Shown here piece after piece: positions 22,409 to 30,281 of a stretch of DNA of 64,000 nucleotides. The notes beneath the pieces were generated by a model that worked only from the letters and a program-made list of their open reading frames with translations, had not been told where the DNA came from and ran no database searches. Positions within the stretch are counted from its first letter, which is position 1. Each line of letters opens with the position of its first letter. Source of the DNA: JASGCK01 sp031538565 (GTDB lineage Bacteria > Pseudomonadota > Gammaproteobacteria > Burkholderiales > Burkholderiaceae_C); the NCBI GenBank assembly GCA_031538565.1, contig JAVKLS010000021.1, positions 1-64,000 of the forward strand, in the 5' to 3' direction. The translations under genes were made by a program, and so were the position numbers.

Positions 22409-22848
22409 AAGACACCCAAAATTTGGACTTCGAAGCGAACGGCTTGCCCCGCCAGCGGATGGTTGAAATCAAATTGAACCGCCTCGTCGCGGACGGTTTG
22501 CACCGCGCCCGCATAAGTTGCCGCGCCGTCTGGCGTGGGAAATTGCACCACGTCGCCCACAGCGTAGGACTCGTCTTTGTCGCCCAGCGTTTTGAGCAAG
22601 TGGCGTGCCACCCATTGAATCAACTCGGGATTACGCTCACCGAAAACGGGGGTGTCAGCAGGAATATCAAACACCTGACGCGCCGCCTCATCAAGTCCTA
22701 GCAAACGCGCCTCTAACGCAGGCGCAAGCTGTCCCGTGCCAAGGCTGAGGGTGGCGGGCTTGTCGTTAAACGTATTGATGATGTCCACGCCTGCCAAGCT
22801 AGATAGTCGATAGTGCAACGTGAGAAACGATTGTTCGGTGATGGTCAT
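22405..22848 (-). CDS. fkpB: FKBP-type peptidyl-prolyl isomerase, SlpA/FkpB type
   Basis: A 147-residue FKBP with the SlyD/SlpA insert-in-flap layout: LTLHYRLSSLAGVDIINTF at the N-terminus, LGTGQLAPALEARLLGLDE in the core, then VQFPTPDGA and a C-terminal VQFDFNHPLAGQAVRFEVQI. It would catalyse proline isomerisation as a folding helper. The start is taken at ATG 22848 (MTITEQSF), since homologous proteins begin at about this point; an upstream ATG at 22881 adds 11 unlikely residues. It is divergent from radC and translationally coupled to ispH. Confidence 0.9.
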   Translation of the reverse strand: MTITEQSFLTLHYRLSSLAGVDIINTFNDKPATLSLGTGQLAPALEARLLGLDEAARQVFDIPADTPVFGERNPELIQWVARHLLKTLGDKDESYAVGDVVQFPTPDGAATYAGAVQTVRDEAVQFDFNHPLAGQAVRFEVQILGVL

Positions 22849-22901
22849 AATCCGCCAATTATCCTCTTCGCTCATTCTCAATCCCGTTCTTTTCCTACTG
22901 G

Positions 22902-23585
22902 ATGATTGTCATGCTACTGACCGCCTTGCCGCCCAGCGCACGTCCGCGCGAAAAGCTACTAAGCCTTGGCGCTGGCGCTTTGGCGGATGCCGAGCTATTG
23001 GCTCTCTTGCTTCGCACGGGGATGCAAGGAAAAAATGTACTGGTGCTTGCGCAAGAATTGCTAGACCAATTCGGCGGCATCACGGGTTTGCTGCACACCT
23101 CGCCCACGGAGCTACAAAAAATCAAAGGCCTGGGCCCTGCCAAACGCGCCGAGCTGATTGCCGTGCTAGAGCTTTCCAAGCGCGCGCTAAAAGAGCGCCT
23201 TGCAAAACAGCCCATCTTTGAATCTGCAACTGCCATGAAGGATTACCTGCGCCTGCGCATTGGCGCGCTACCGTATGAGAGCTTTGTTGTCGTATTTTTA
23301 GATACCCAACAGCGCCTCATGGCCTGCGACGAACTCTTTCGCGGCACCTTGTCCGCTGCCAGCGTCTATCCACGCGAAGTTGTCGTGCGCACACTGACGC
23401 ACGGCGCAGCCAATGTCGTACTCGCACACAACCATCCCAGCGCAGACGTAACGCCATCTGAAGCCGATAAAGCCTTAACACGCGCACTACGCGCTGCGCT
23501 GGCCTTGATTGATGTACGCATCCTCGACCACATCATCGTAGGACCTGGTGCCGCACTGTCGATGCTGGAGACAAACACTTTGTAA
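22902..23585 (+). CDS. radC: RadC-family (JAB/MPN domain) protein
   Basis: A 227-residue RadC/UPF0758 protein. The N-terminal helix-hairpin-helix part includes RPREKLLSLGAGALADAELL and LQKIKGLGPAKRAEL. The C-terminal MPN+/JAB domain has the zinc motif HNHPSADVTPSEAD. The name comes from an old radiation-repair link that was later questioned; the actual activity is unsettled. ATG 22911 (MLLTALPP) is an alternative start. The divergent position relative to fkpB-ispH is common in Comamonadaceae. Confidence 0.92.
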   Translation: MIVMLLTALPPSARPREKLLSLGAGALADAELLALLLRTGMQGKNVLVLAQELLDQFGGITGLLHTSPTELQKIKGLGPAKRAELIAVLELSKRALKERLAKQPIFESATAMKDYLRLRIGALPYESFVVVFLDTQQRLMACDELFRGTLSAASVYPREVVVRTLTHGAANVVLAHNHPSADVTPSEADKALTRALRAALALIDVRILDHIIVGPGAALSMLETNTL

Positions 23586-23672
23586 ATCTACATAGTGGAA
23601 ATAGGTTATATTGCGACGCAGCATTTTTATTTGTTGGCGTCATTTTTACAACCCATTTTTAAGTGAATACCT

Positions 23673-24968
23673 ATGCTCTACCAGCTCTATGAAGCCCAGC
23701 GCAGCCTGATGGAACCCTTTGCTGAGTTTGCCAACGCCAGCGCCAAATTACTCTCTGCACCCACCACACCGCTGGCGGAGCCGTATGTCAAGTCACCATT
23801 TACGGAGCGGTTCACGCAGCCCCTCACGCAGCAAATTGCAGCGGCCTATGACCTGATTTATCGACTTGGCAAAGATTACGTCAAACCCGCGTTTGGCATT
23901 CAAACCGTCAAAGTTGGAAAAGAAGATGTTGCTGTTTTTGAGCAGGTTGTCATCAACAAATCGTTTTGCGAACTACGCCAGTTCAAACGCCTAACGGACG
24001 ACGCCAAGATGCTGGCCACGCTCAAAAAGCAGCCCGTAGTACTGATCGTTGCGCCTCTATCGGGACACTACGCGACACTGCTACGCGACACCGTTCGCAC
24101 CATGCTGGGCGACCACCACGTCTATATCACCGACTGGAAAAACGCCCGCACCGTTCCCCTTGCTGATGGCGCTTTTCATTTAGATGATTACGTGCATTAC
24201 GTGGAGGACTTTATTCGCCACTTGCAAAGCATCCACGGCAATTGCCATGTGGTTAGCGTGTGTCAGCCCACCGTTCCCGTAATGGCAGCGATATCGCTAA
24301 TGGCTTCACGCGGCGAGACCACGCCGCTATCCATGACCATGATGGGCGGACCCATTGATGGAACCAAAACGCCCACAGCAGTCAATAATCTCGCTGCCAA
24401 AAATGGTTTTGATTGGTTTGAGCGCAACGTCATCTATACCGTTCCCAGCAATTTCCCAGGGACAGGACGGCGCGTCTATCCTGGCTTTTTGCAACACACC
24501 GCCTTTGTAGCCATGAATGCAGATCGGCATAAAAAGAGCCATTACGACTACTTCTCTGATTTGGTCAAAGGCGATGAGGAAAGCGCCGAAGCACACCGTA
24601 AGTTCTACAACGAGTACAACGCCGTACTCGACATGGACGCGGACTATTACTTAGAAACCATCAAAATCGTGTTCCAAGATTTTGCGCTAGTCAAAGGCAA
24701 TTGGAACGTCAAAAATGCCAAAGGCAAGACTGAGCGCGTCAAACCCGCAGACATCAAAACCACACGACTATTCACCGTAGAGGGCGAGTTGGACGACATC
24801 TCGGGCAAAGGTCAAACCGAAGCCGCGCACGGCCTATGCACAGGCATCGCCAAGAGCAAAAAGAAGCACATCGAAATTCAAGGCGCAGGACACTACGGCA
24901 TTTTCAGTGGCAAGCGCTGGCGCGAAGTGGTGTACCCAGAGCTCAAAGCTTTCATCGCTGCCGCGTAA
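23673..24968 (+). CDS. phaZ: Intracellular polyhydroxyalkanoate depolymerase
   Basis: A 431-residue PhaZ-type depolymerase that mobilises stored polyhydroxybutyrate inside the cell. The alpha/beta-hydrolase fold is visible from PVVLIVAPLSGHYATLLRDTV. The nucleophile is cysteine in VVSVCQPTVPVMAA, as in the i-PHB depolymerases rather than a GxSxG serine. The C-terminal His lies in IEIQGAGHYGIFSGKRW. Length is normal. The gene stands alone; no phaC or phasin gene is near. The following RnfB-like gene starts 24 bp after its stop. Confidence 0.92.
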   Translation: MLYQLYEAQRSLMEPFAEFANASAKLLSAPTTPLAEPYVKSPFTERFTQPLTQQIAAAYDLIYRLGKDYVKPAFGIQTVKVGKEDVAVFEQVVINKSFCELRQFKRLTDDAKMLATLKKQPVVLIVAPLSGHYATLLRDTVRTMLGDHHVYITDWKNARTVPLADGAFHLDDYVHYVEDFIRHLQSIHGNCHVVSVCQPTVPVMAAISLMASRGETTPLSMTMMGGPIDGTKTPTAVNNLAAKNGFDWFERNVIYTVPSNFPGTGRRVYPGFLQHTAFVAMNADRHKKSHYDYFSDLVKGDEESAEAHRKFYNEYNAVLDMDADYYLETIKIVFQDFALVKGNWNVKNAKGKTERVKPADIKTTRLFTVEGELDDISGKGQTEAAHGLCTGIAKSKKKHIEIQGAGHYGIFSGKRWREVVYPELKAFIAAA

Positions 24969-24992
24969 ACAGCTCACAACCAAGGCTTACGC

Positions 24993-25589
24993 GTGCTGGC
25001 AGAGGATATCTTGACGGCCTTGCCGCAGACACAGTGCACACGCTGTGGCTATCCCGATTGCGCCAGCTACGCCCAAGCAATCGCCACAAAAAGCGCGTCC
25101 ATTAATCAATGCCCGCCAGGCGGCGCGGAAGGCATCGCAAGACTTGCCGCCCTCACAGGCATGGTGTCCCTGCCTCTCAATCCCGCTAACGGATTAGAAG
25201 CACCCAGATCCGCAGTTTGGATTGACGAAGACTGGTGCATTGGCTGCACGCTGTGCATCAAAGCCTGTCCCGTAGACGCCATTATTGGCGCGAACAAAAA
25301 AATGCACACGGTAATCGAAGAGGCTTGTACGGGCTGCGAACTGTGCATTCCCGCCTGTCCGATGGACTGCATCCAACTAGAAAACGTTTCGGGCAGCAAA
25401 ACAGGCTGGGCCGCTTGGTCTAGCACCTTGGCCGATAAAGCCCTTCAAGCCTACGAAGCACGCAAAGCGCGTTTGGTAAAGCTGGAGCAAATGGATGAGG
25501 TGCGATTGAAGCAATTGTCCGCACCGCGCAGCACAGTCGATAAAGAAGTGGTGCCTGAGACCGGAATCGAACCGGTACGCCCGCTATGA
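24993..25589 (+). CDS. RnfB/RsxB-like iron-sulfur protein
   Basis: A 198-residue ferredoxin-type protein. The N-terminal CTRCGYPDCASYAQAIA with CPPGG binds a 4Fe-4S cluster. Two further clusters lie in CIGCTLCIKACPVDAI and CTGCELCIPACPMDCI. It matches the RnfB subunit of Rnf/Rsx electron-transport complexes but lacks the N-terminal membrane anchor and has no rnfACDGE neighbours, as is usual for the stand-alone betaproteobacterial form, so it probably acts as a soluble electron carrier. A GTG start is assumed. Its last about 14 codons run antisense through the tRNA-Leu gene. Confidence 0.85.
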   Translation: MLAEDILTALPQTQCTRCGYPDCASYAQAIATKSASINQCPPGGAEGIARLAALTGMVSLPLNPANGLEAPRSAVWIDEDWCIGCTLCIKACPVDAIIGANKKMHTVIEEACTGCELCIPACPMDCIQLENVSGSKTGWAAWSSTLADKALQAYEARKARLVKLEQMDEVRLKQLSAPRSTVDKEVVPETGIEPVRPL

Positions 25590-25641
25590 ACGAAGCGGCG
25601 GATTTTAAGTCCGCTGTGTCTACCAATTTCACCACTCAGGC
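25549..25641 (-). tRNA. tRNA-Leu (TAA)
   Basis: A 93-nt class II tRNA on the minus strand: acceptor GCCTGAG/CTCAGGC with encoded ACCA, anticodon arm CGGACTTAAAATCCG giving TAA, a long variable arm, and T arm GGTTCGATTCC. The 3' half overlaps the end of the convergent RnfB-like gene. Confidence 0.93.
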
Positions 25642-25720
25642 AGGCTGCTGATTCTACATGGCACGGTTGCGCAGCCTTCAGCTTGTGGATAATGCCCCAT
25701 TAACTCTCACCAAGAACCTT

Positions 25721-26590
25721 ATGAAGGCTGCAATCGAACCCCCCTTTTCTAATCAAAGCAAGCTGCAGCGGTTTGTGCTTGATTGGAGCGGGCACCTCGC
25801 GCACGTGGACTACGAAATTCGCGATCACGTGTACTATCTGCTGCACGCCGAAGTACCAAGCGCGCTGCGCGGGCAAGGCGTGGGGCAAGTGCTGGTAGAA
25901 AAGACCTACGCCTATTTGCACGCGCATCAACTCACCTGCGTCCCCGTGTGCAGCTATATTCAGGCGATCGTCAAGCGCAATCCTGAACTAACCCAAGGAA
26001 AAGCAATGAGCATCCAGCTACTCGGCGTTCAAGTCGCCAAACCCACGGGCATGATGATCGACGGCAAGCGTGTGATGACGGCGATTCAAAAAACCGCCAT
26101 TTCGGGCACTGTGGCAGCAAACGCAATAGGCTTATCGGGCGACGAGCAAGCCAGTCCCGATGTGCACGGCGGGCTGGATAAAGCCGTGTACGCCTACCCG
26201 TCCGAGCACTATGCGTTTTGGCGCAAAGCAAGGCAAGAACAACGCGCCAGCAACGCGGATGATGCGCTTGCATTTGGCTCGCTGGGCGAGAACCTGACGC
26301 TTAGCGGTTTATTAGAAACCGATGTATGGATCGGCGATAGGCTGCTATTTCCCAACTGCACACTGCGCGTCACTGATCCACGCGAACCTTGTTTCAAATT
26401 CAATGCCGTCATGGGCTGGAGCGGAGCCGCCAAGGCAATGGCGCAAAGCGGATTTTGCGGCTTTTACCTCGCCGTAGAAGAAGTAGGCGCTATCCAAGCA
26501 GGCGAGTTCGCCACACTGATTGCGGGTTCGCGGCAAATGAGCATTCCCGAGAGCTTTGCCCGCAAAATGAAAAAGCATATCAGCGACTAA
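25721..26590 (+). CDS. GNAT-MOSC fusion protein
   Basis: About residues 1-90 from ATG 25721 form a small GNAT acetyltransferase-like domain of the NATD1/YjdJ type (VDYEIRDHVYYLLHAEVPSALRGQGVGQVLVEK; acetyl-CoA loop RGQGVG). The rest is a MOSC domain of the YiiM type (ALGENL-like GSLGENLTLSG and the conserved cysteine in DPREPCFKFN), a fold used to handle molybdenum cofactor sulfur or N-hydroxylated substrates. The two are usually separate genes. Between them lies AAGGAAAAGCAATG (ATG 26006, MSIQLLG), a good internal start, so the MOSC part may also be made alone. ATG 25658 is another possible start for the fused frame. Confidence 0.75.
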   Translation: MKAAIEPPFSNQSKLQRFVLDWSGHLAHVDYEIRDHVYYLLHAEVPSALRGQGVGQVLVEKTYAYLHAHQLTCVPVCSYIQAIVKRNPELTQGKAMSIQLLGVQVAKPTGMMIDGKRVMTAIQKTAISGTVAANAIGLSGDEQASPDVHGGLDKAVYAYPSEHYAFWRKARQEQRASNADDALAFGSLGENLTLSGLLETDVWIGDRLLFPNCTLRVTDPREPCFKFNAVMGWSGAAKAMAQSGFCGFYLAVEEVGAIQAGEFATLIAGSRQMSIPESFARKMKKHISD

Positions 26591-26604
26591 AAAGGAGTCT
26601 TCTT

Positions 26605-27561
26605 ATGACTATCAAAAAATTTGCCTCACACGCTGACCTAGAAGAAAAAAAAGTGACGTTTGAGCAGCTATCCGAGCACGCATGGGCTTACACCGCCGAG
26701 GGTGATCCCAACACAGGCATCGTCATTGGCGACGATTCGGTGGTAGTTTGCGACACACAGGCGACGCCAGCAATGGCAGCGGACGTGATCCGCCGCATTC
26801 GGCAAGTCACCGACAAGCCCATCAAATACGTAGTGCTCACTCACTACCACGCCGTGCGTGTGCTGGGTGCATCTGCGTACGGTGCAGAGCAAATTTTGGC
26901 AAGCCAAGACACGCGCGACCTCATCGTTGAGCGCGGCGAACAAGACAAGGCCAGCGAAATTGGACGCTTCCCGCGTCTGTTTGCAGGCGTTGAAACCGTC
27001 CCCCCTGGCATGACATGGCCTACCATGACCTTTACCGGCAAGATGACGCTGTGGTTAGGCGGGGTGGAAGTTCAGCTTTTGCAGCTTGGACGCGGACACA
27101 CCAAAGGCGACACCGTGGTGTGGCTACCAAAAGACAAAATTTTGTTCTCAGGCGACTTGGTCGAGTTTGGCGCAACGCCGTATGCGGGAGATGCTTACTT
27201 CAGCGATTGGCCCGCGACTTTAGACGCGCTGGCCGCCTTGCAACCCGCCAAACTCGTGCCAGGCCGTGGGGCGGCGCTACAAACGCCTGCGCTGGTGGCC
27301 CAGGGCTTGTCGCAAACCAAATCGTTTGTGAGCGATGTGTACGCAAGCGTGCAAGCAGGCGTTGCCGCAGGGCATGACCTGCGCCGCGTGTACCGCGAAA
27401 CCTTTGACAAGCTCGCACCCAACTACAGCGACTGGGTCATTTTTAATCACTGTATGCCCTTTGACGTCACCCGCGCTTTTGACGAAGCAGGCGGCGTGCG
27501 CGATCCGCGCATCTGGACGGCGGAGCGCGACGTACAAATGTGGCACAGTTTGGAGGGCTAA
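26605..27561 (+). CDS. Metallo-beta-lactamase-fold hydrolase with altered metal motif
   Basis: A 318-residue MBL-fold protein starting at ATG 26605 after AAGGAG. The usual HxHxDH motif reads THYHAVRVLGAS, so the first two histidines are kept but the Asp and third His are replaced. Later motifs are present: GRGHTKGD, LFSGDLVEF and the C-terminal FNHCMPFDV. This variant is typical of a subgroup beside flavin monooxygenase genes. It would hydrolyse an ester or lactone, or act as an accessory protein, in an aromatic-compound pathway. The next gene begins 4 bases after its stop, so they form an operon. Confidence 0.85.
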   Translation: MTIKKFASHADLEEKKVTFEQLSEHAWAYTAEGDPNTGIVIGDDSVVVCDTQATPAMAADVIRRIRQVTDKPIKYVVLTHYHAVRVLGASAYGAEQILASQDTRDLIVERGEQDKASEIGRFPRLFAGVETVPPGMTWPTMTFTGKMTLWLGGVEVQLLQLGRGHTKGDTVVWLPKDKILFSGDLVEFGATPYAGDAYFSDWPATLDALAALQPAKLVPGRGAALQTPALVAQGLSQTKSFVSDVYASVQAGVAAGHDLRRVYRETFDKLAPNYSDWVIFNHCMPFDVTRAFDEAGGVRDPRIWTAERDVQMWHSLEG

Positions 27562-27565
27562 AACC

Positions 27566-29218
27566 TTGGGCGATCAATTAAATTTGGAGCGACAAAAACA
27601 TCCCGTCATTGTGGTGGGAGCAGGCCCCACAGGGCTGACGCTGGCCATCGATTTGGCGCAGCGCGGACAAGCTGTGGTGCTCATTGACGGTGACGTCAGG
27701 CGTGCTGCGGGTTTGCCCTCCGAAGGCTCCAAAGCCATTTGTTTTGCTAAACGCACGCTCGAAATTTGGGACAAACTAGGCGTGGGCGAGCGCATGATGA
27801 GCAAAGGCGTACCTTGGCACATTGGCAAAGTGTTTTTACAAGACGCACAAATTTATCGCTTCGATTTGCAAGCGCAAGCCAGCGATCAAAGAACGCAGCG
27901 CTTTGAGCGTCCCGCCTTTATCAATTTGCAGCAGTACTACGTCGAAGAGTACTTGATGGATAAAGCCAAGGAGCTGCCGCTTATCGACATCCGACTGGGT
28001 CACGCCGTGCAATCCGTCAAGCAGGGCGCGCAGCAAGCCACACTCACGGTTGCATCCAAAGACGGCGAATACGACATCAGCGCCCGCTACGTCGTGGCGT
28101 GCGATGGTTCTAAAAGCACCATCAAGCGCAACTTAGGACTCGAGAGTCGAGGCCGCGTCTTCCAAGATCGCTTTTTAATTGTCGACGTTCGCATGACGGC
28201 AGACTTTCCTGCCGAGCGCTGGTTTTGGTTTGATCCGCCCTTTCACCCAGGTCAAAGCGTACTGCTGCATCGCCAGCCCGACAACGTGTGGCGAATTGAT
28301 TTTCAGCTTGGCTGGGACGCTGACCCAGAAGAAGAAAAAAATCCCGAGCGCATTGAACAGCGCGTGAAAACCTTACTACACAAAGCGGGTATGTACAGCA
28401 GCTTTGAACTGGTCTGGGCCAGCGTTTACACATTTGCCTGTTCGCGCATGGAAAAGTTTGTGCATGACCGCGTGATTTTTGCGGGCGATGCCGCCCACGG
28501 TGTATCACCCTTTGGCGCACGCGGCGCAAACTCAGGCGTGCAAGACGCAGAAAACTTGGCGTGGAAGCTGGCGCTCATCCTCAAGCACGAGGGCAAAGCA
28601 GACGCACCCAACGACGCCGACCAACACGCCTTTTTATCCAGCTACGGGCACGAGCGCGAATTGGCCGCCGAAGACAACATCTTGCAGTCCACGCGATCCA
28701 CCGACTTCATTACACCCAAAAGCGAAATCAGCCATTTGTTTAGACGCGCCGTACTCGATTTAACGCGCCAGCATCCATTTGCCAGGGCGCTCGTCAACAG
28801 CGGACGCTTGTCCACGGCGACGCTGCTGACCTCTAGCCCACTGCACACAGATGACGCACCAGGGGACATCTTCTCGCCCAGCGCCCCCGTCGTGGGAGAA
28901 GTGGTGATGGATACGTTACTTGAAAAAGATTACGGCAACGCATGGTTGCTGCGCGAGCTAGGCGCAGATTTTTCGCTACTGGTGTTTGGCGAGCAATTCG
29001 ATTGGCTGCAAGACTTGTGGATCGAAAACTCCCGGCTACACGTGCTGTGCGATCCCTATCTCGCAGGCTACAGCGCCAAGCGCTACGACGCCAAAGATGG
29101 CACAGCGTATTTAATTCGCCCCGATGGGCACATTGCCGCAAGATGGCGCAGCCCCACGGTGGAGTCCGTGTTAGCCGCGCTAAACAAGGCTTCTGGAGGC
29201 ATGGATCATGCTGTATAA
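27566..29218 (+). CDS. FAD-dependent aromatic monooxygenase (MhpA/PheA-like)
   Basis: A 550-residue class A flavoprotein hydroxylase. The N-terminal FAD motif is VVGAGPTGLTLAIDLA, the DG motif is VVACDGSKSTIKRNLG, and the GD motif is FAGDAAHGVSPFGARGANSG. The C-terminal thioredoxin-like tail is as in 3-(3-hydroxyphenyl)propionate hydroxylases. It would insert one oxygen into a phenolic ring using NAD(P)H and O2. The start is TTG 27566, 8 bases after GGAGGG in the end of the MBL gene; no ATG fits the fold start. The substrate is not decided by sequence. Confidence 0.88.
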   Translation: MGDQLNLERQKHPVIVVGAGPTGLTLAIDLAQRGQAVVLIDGDVRRAAGLPSEGSKAICFAKRTLEIWDKLGVGERMMSKGVPWHIGKVFLQDAQIYRFDLQAQASDQRTQRFERPAFINLQQYYVEEYLMDKAKELPLIDIRLGHAVQSVKQGAQQATLTVASKDGEYDISARYVVACDGSKSTIKRNLGLESRGRVFQDRFLIVDVRMTADFPAERWFWFDPPFHPGQSVLLHRQPDNVWRIDFQLGWDADPEEEKNPERIEQRVKTLLHKAGMYSSFELVWASVYTFACSRMEKFVHDRVIFAGDAAHGVSPFGARGANSGVQDAENLAWKLALILKHEGKADAPNDADQHAFLSSYGHERELAAEDNILQSTRSTDFITPKSEISHLFRRAVLDLTRQHPFARALVNSGRLSTATLLTSSPLHTDDAPGDIFSPSAPVVGEVVMDTLLEKDYGNAWLLRELGADFSLLVFGEQFDWLQDLWIENSRLHVLCDPYLAGYSAKRYDAKDGTAYLIRPDGHIAARWRSPTVESVLAALNKASGGMDHAV

Positions 29219-29438
29219 ACACGAAGACGCGCCCCTAGAGACGGGCATCCGCGCCCATAACAACTTCGATTCACCCGATGATTTTTATGAAGCCCTGCTT
29301 GCCGCGCATCAAGAGCTGACCACCGCGCAAAGCCACGCACTCAATGCACGGCTGGTGCTTTTGCTGGCAAACCACATCGGCACAACCTCGGTACTGCAAG
29401 AGGCTCTCACCCAAGCCCGTGCGGCAGGCAACGAGTAA
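29208..29438 (+). CDS. DUF2783-family small protein
   Basis: A 76-residue helical protein (FDSPDDFYEALLAAHQELT, ARLVLLLANHIG) of the DUF2783 type. It overlaps the monooxygenase gene by 11 bp, so it is translationally coupled to it. The family regularly occurs with such monooxygenase/MBL pairs and is thought to be an accessory factor; the role is unproven. Confidence 0.8.
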   Translation: MLYKHEDAPLETGIRAHNNFDSPDDFYEALLAAHQELTTAQSHALNARLVLLLANHIGTTSVLQEALTQARAAGNE

Positions 29439-29559
29439 ACCCAACAAGCGCGAGTATTCAGTGCTCGTGTTCGACTCTCGCCCACAGCCCTCGCCAAACT
29501 CCTGCGCCTTGGTAGAATTACCCTCACGATTTACTGTTACGAGAAGGCTTTAGGCAATC

Positions 29560-30231
29560 ATGCAAGACCACAATCAGCCACTCGAGATGCACATCCACGG
29601 CGGTGTGCCTATTAGGCAAGGGGTGAAACAAAAAGAGATCGAGGCAGCACTCGCCCCCTTGATCGCCTACACCAAACGCCACCACGCACCGCAAGGCAAG
29701 AACAGCCTGTACAGCGAGGAGTCAGGCATCCAACTTCTCCCCGATCACGTGCTGCACTTTTGCTGGAGCGTTGCGGGCGATGTGGATTTCCGCGAGACAC
29801 TGGCCGAGCTCGTGCTGGGGCTAAACGATATTTCGCGCGAAGGTGCAGCGCTAGAAGTCAGCTTTTACGACCTCGACTTTGATGACGAAGACTTTGACGA
29901 ACAAGGCAGCAATGACGACGAGGACAACTCACGCGACGACTTCTTTGTGCTCTTCATCGGCCCCACACCCGCCGCCATCATGCAAGTACAGCGCGATATG
30001 CTCGTGCGCGACGTCACGATGCTCATGGGACGTCACTTTGACGAAAACGAAATGGCGCCCGTGGTCAAAGCAATCGACAAAATGTGGGAAAGCCGCTTTA
30101 AGGCGCTGGTCAGCTCACTCAAATTTCCCAGCTACGCCCAAGGCAGCGCAAACAACCTTGGCGGCAATGGCGGAAACGGCTCCCACGGATTTGGCGGGCA
30201 CAGCACACGCAAGTCACGGCACTCGCGCTAA
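29560..30231 (+). CDS. Conserved hypothetical protein (DUF6806-like)
   Basis: A 223-residue protein with a strongly acidic central patch (FDDEDFDEQGSNDDEDNSRDD), an alpha/beta N-terminal half (LEMHIHGGVPIRQGVKQKE) and a Gly/Ser/His-rich basic tail. It resembles conserved unknown proteins of Comamonadaceae encoded near glnS. No catalytic motif is seen. It stands between the monooxygenase cluster and glnS with about 120 bp of its own leader. Confidence 0.65.
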   Translation: MQDHNQPLEMHIHGGVPIRQGVKQKEIEAALAPLIAYTKRHHAPQGKNSLYSEESGIQLLPDHVLHFCWSVAGDVDFRETLAELVLGLNDISREGAALEVSFYDLDFDDEDFDEQGSNDDEDNSRDDFFVLFIGPTPAAIMQVQRDMLVRDVTMLMGRHFDENEMAPVVKAIDKMWESRFKALVSSLKFPSYAQGSANNLGGNGGNGSHGFGGHSTRKSRHSR

Positions 30232-30281
30232 AGACTCTTTGCCGCCGCCCTAGGCAATCCCGCGCCACTTAAAATCAGCGG

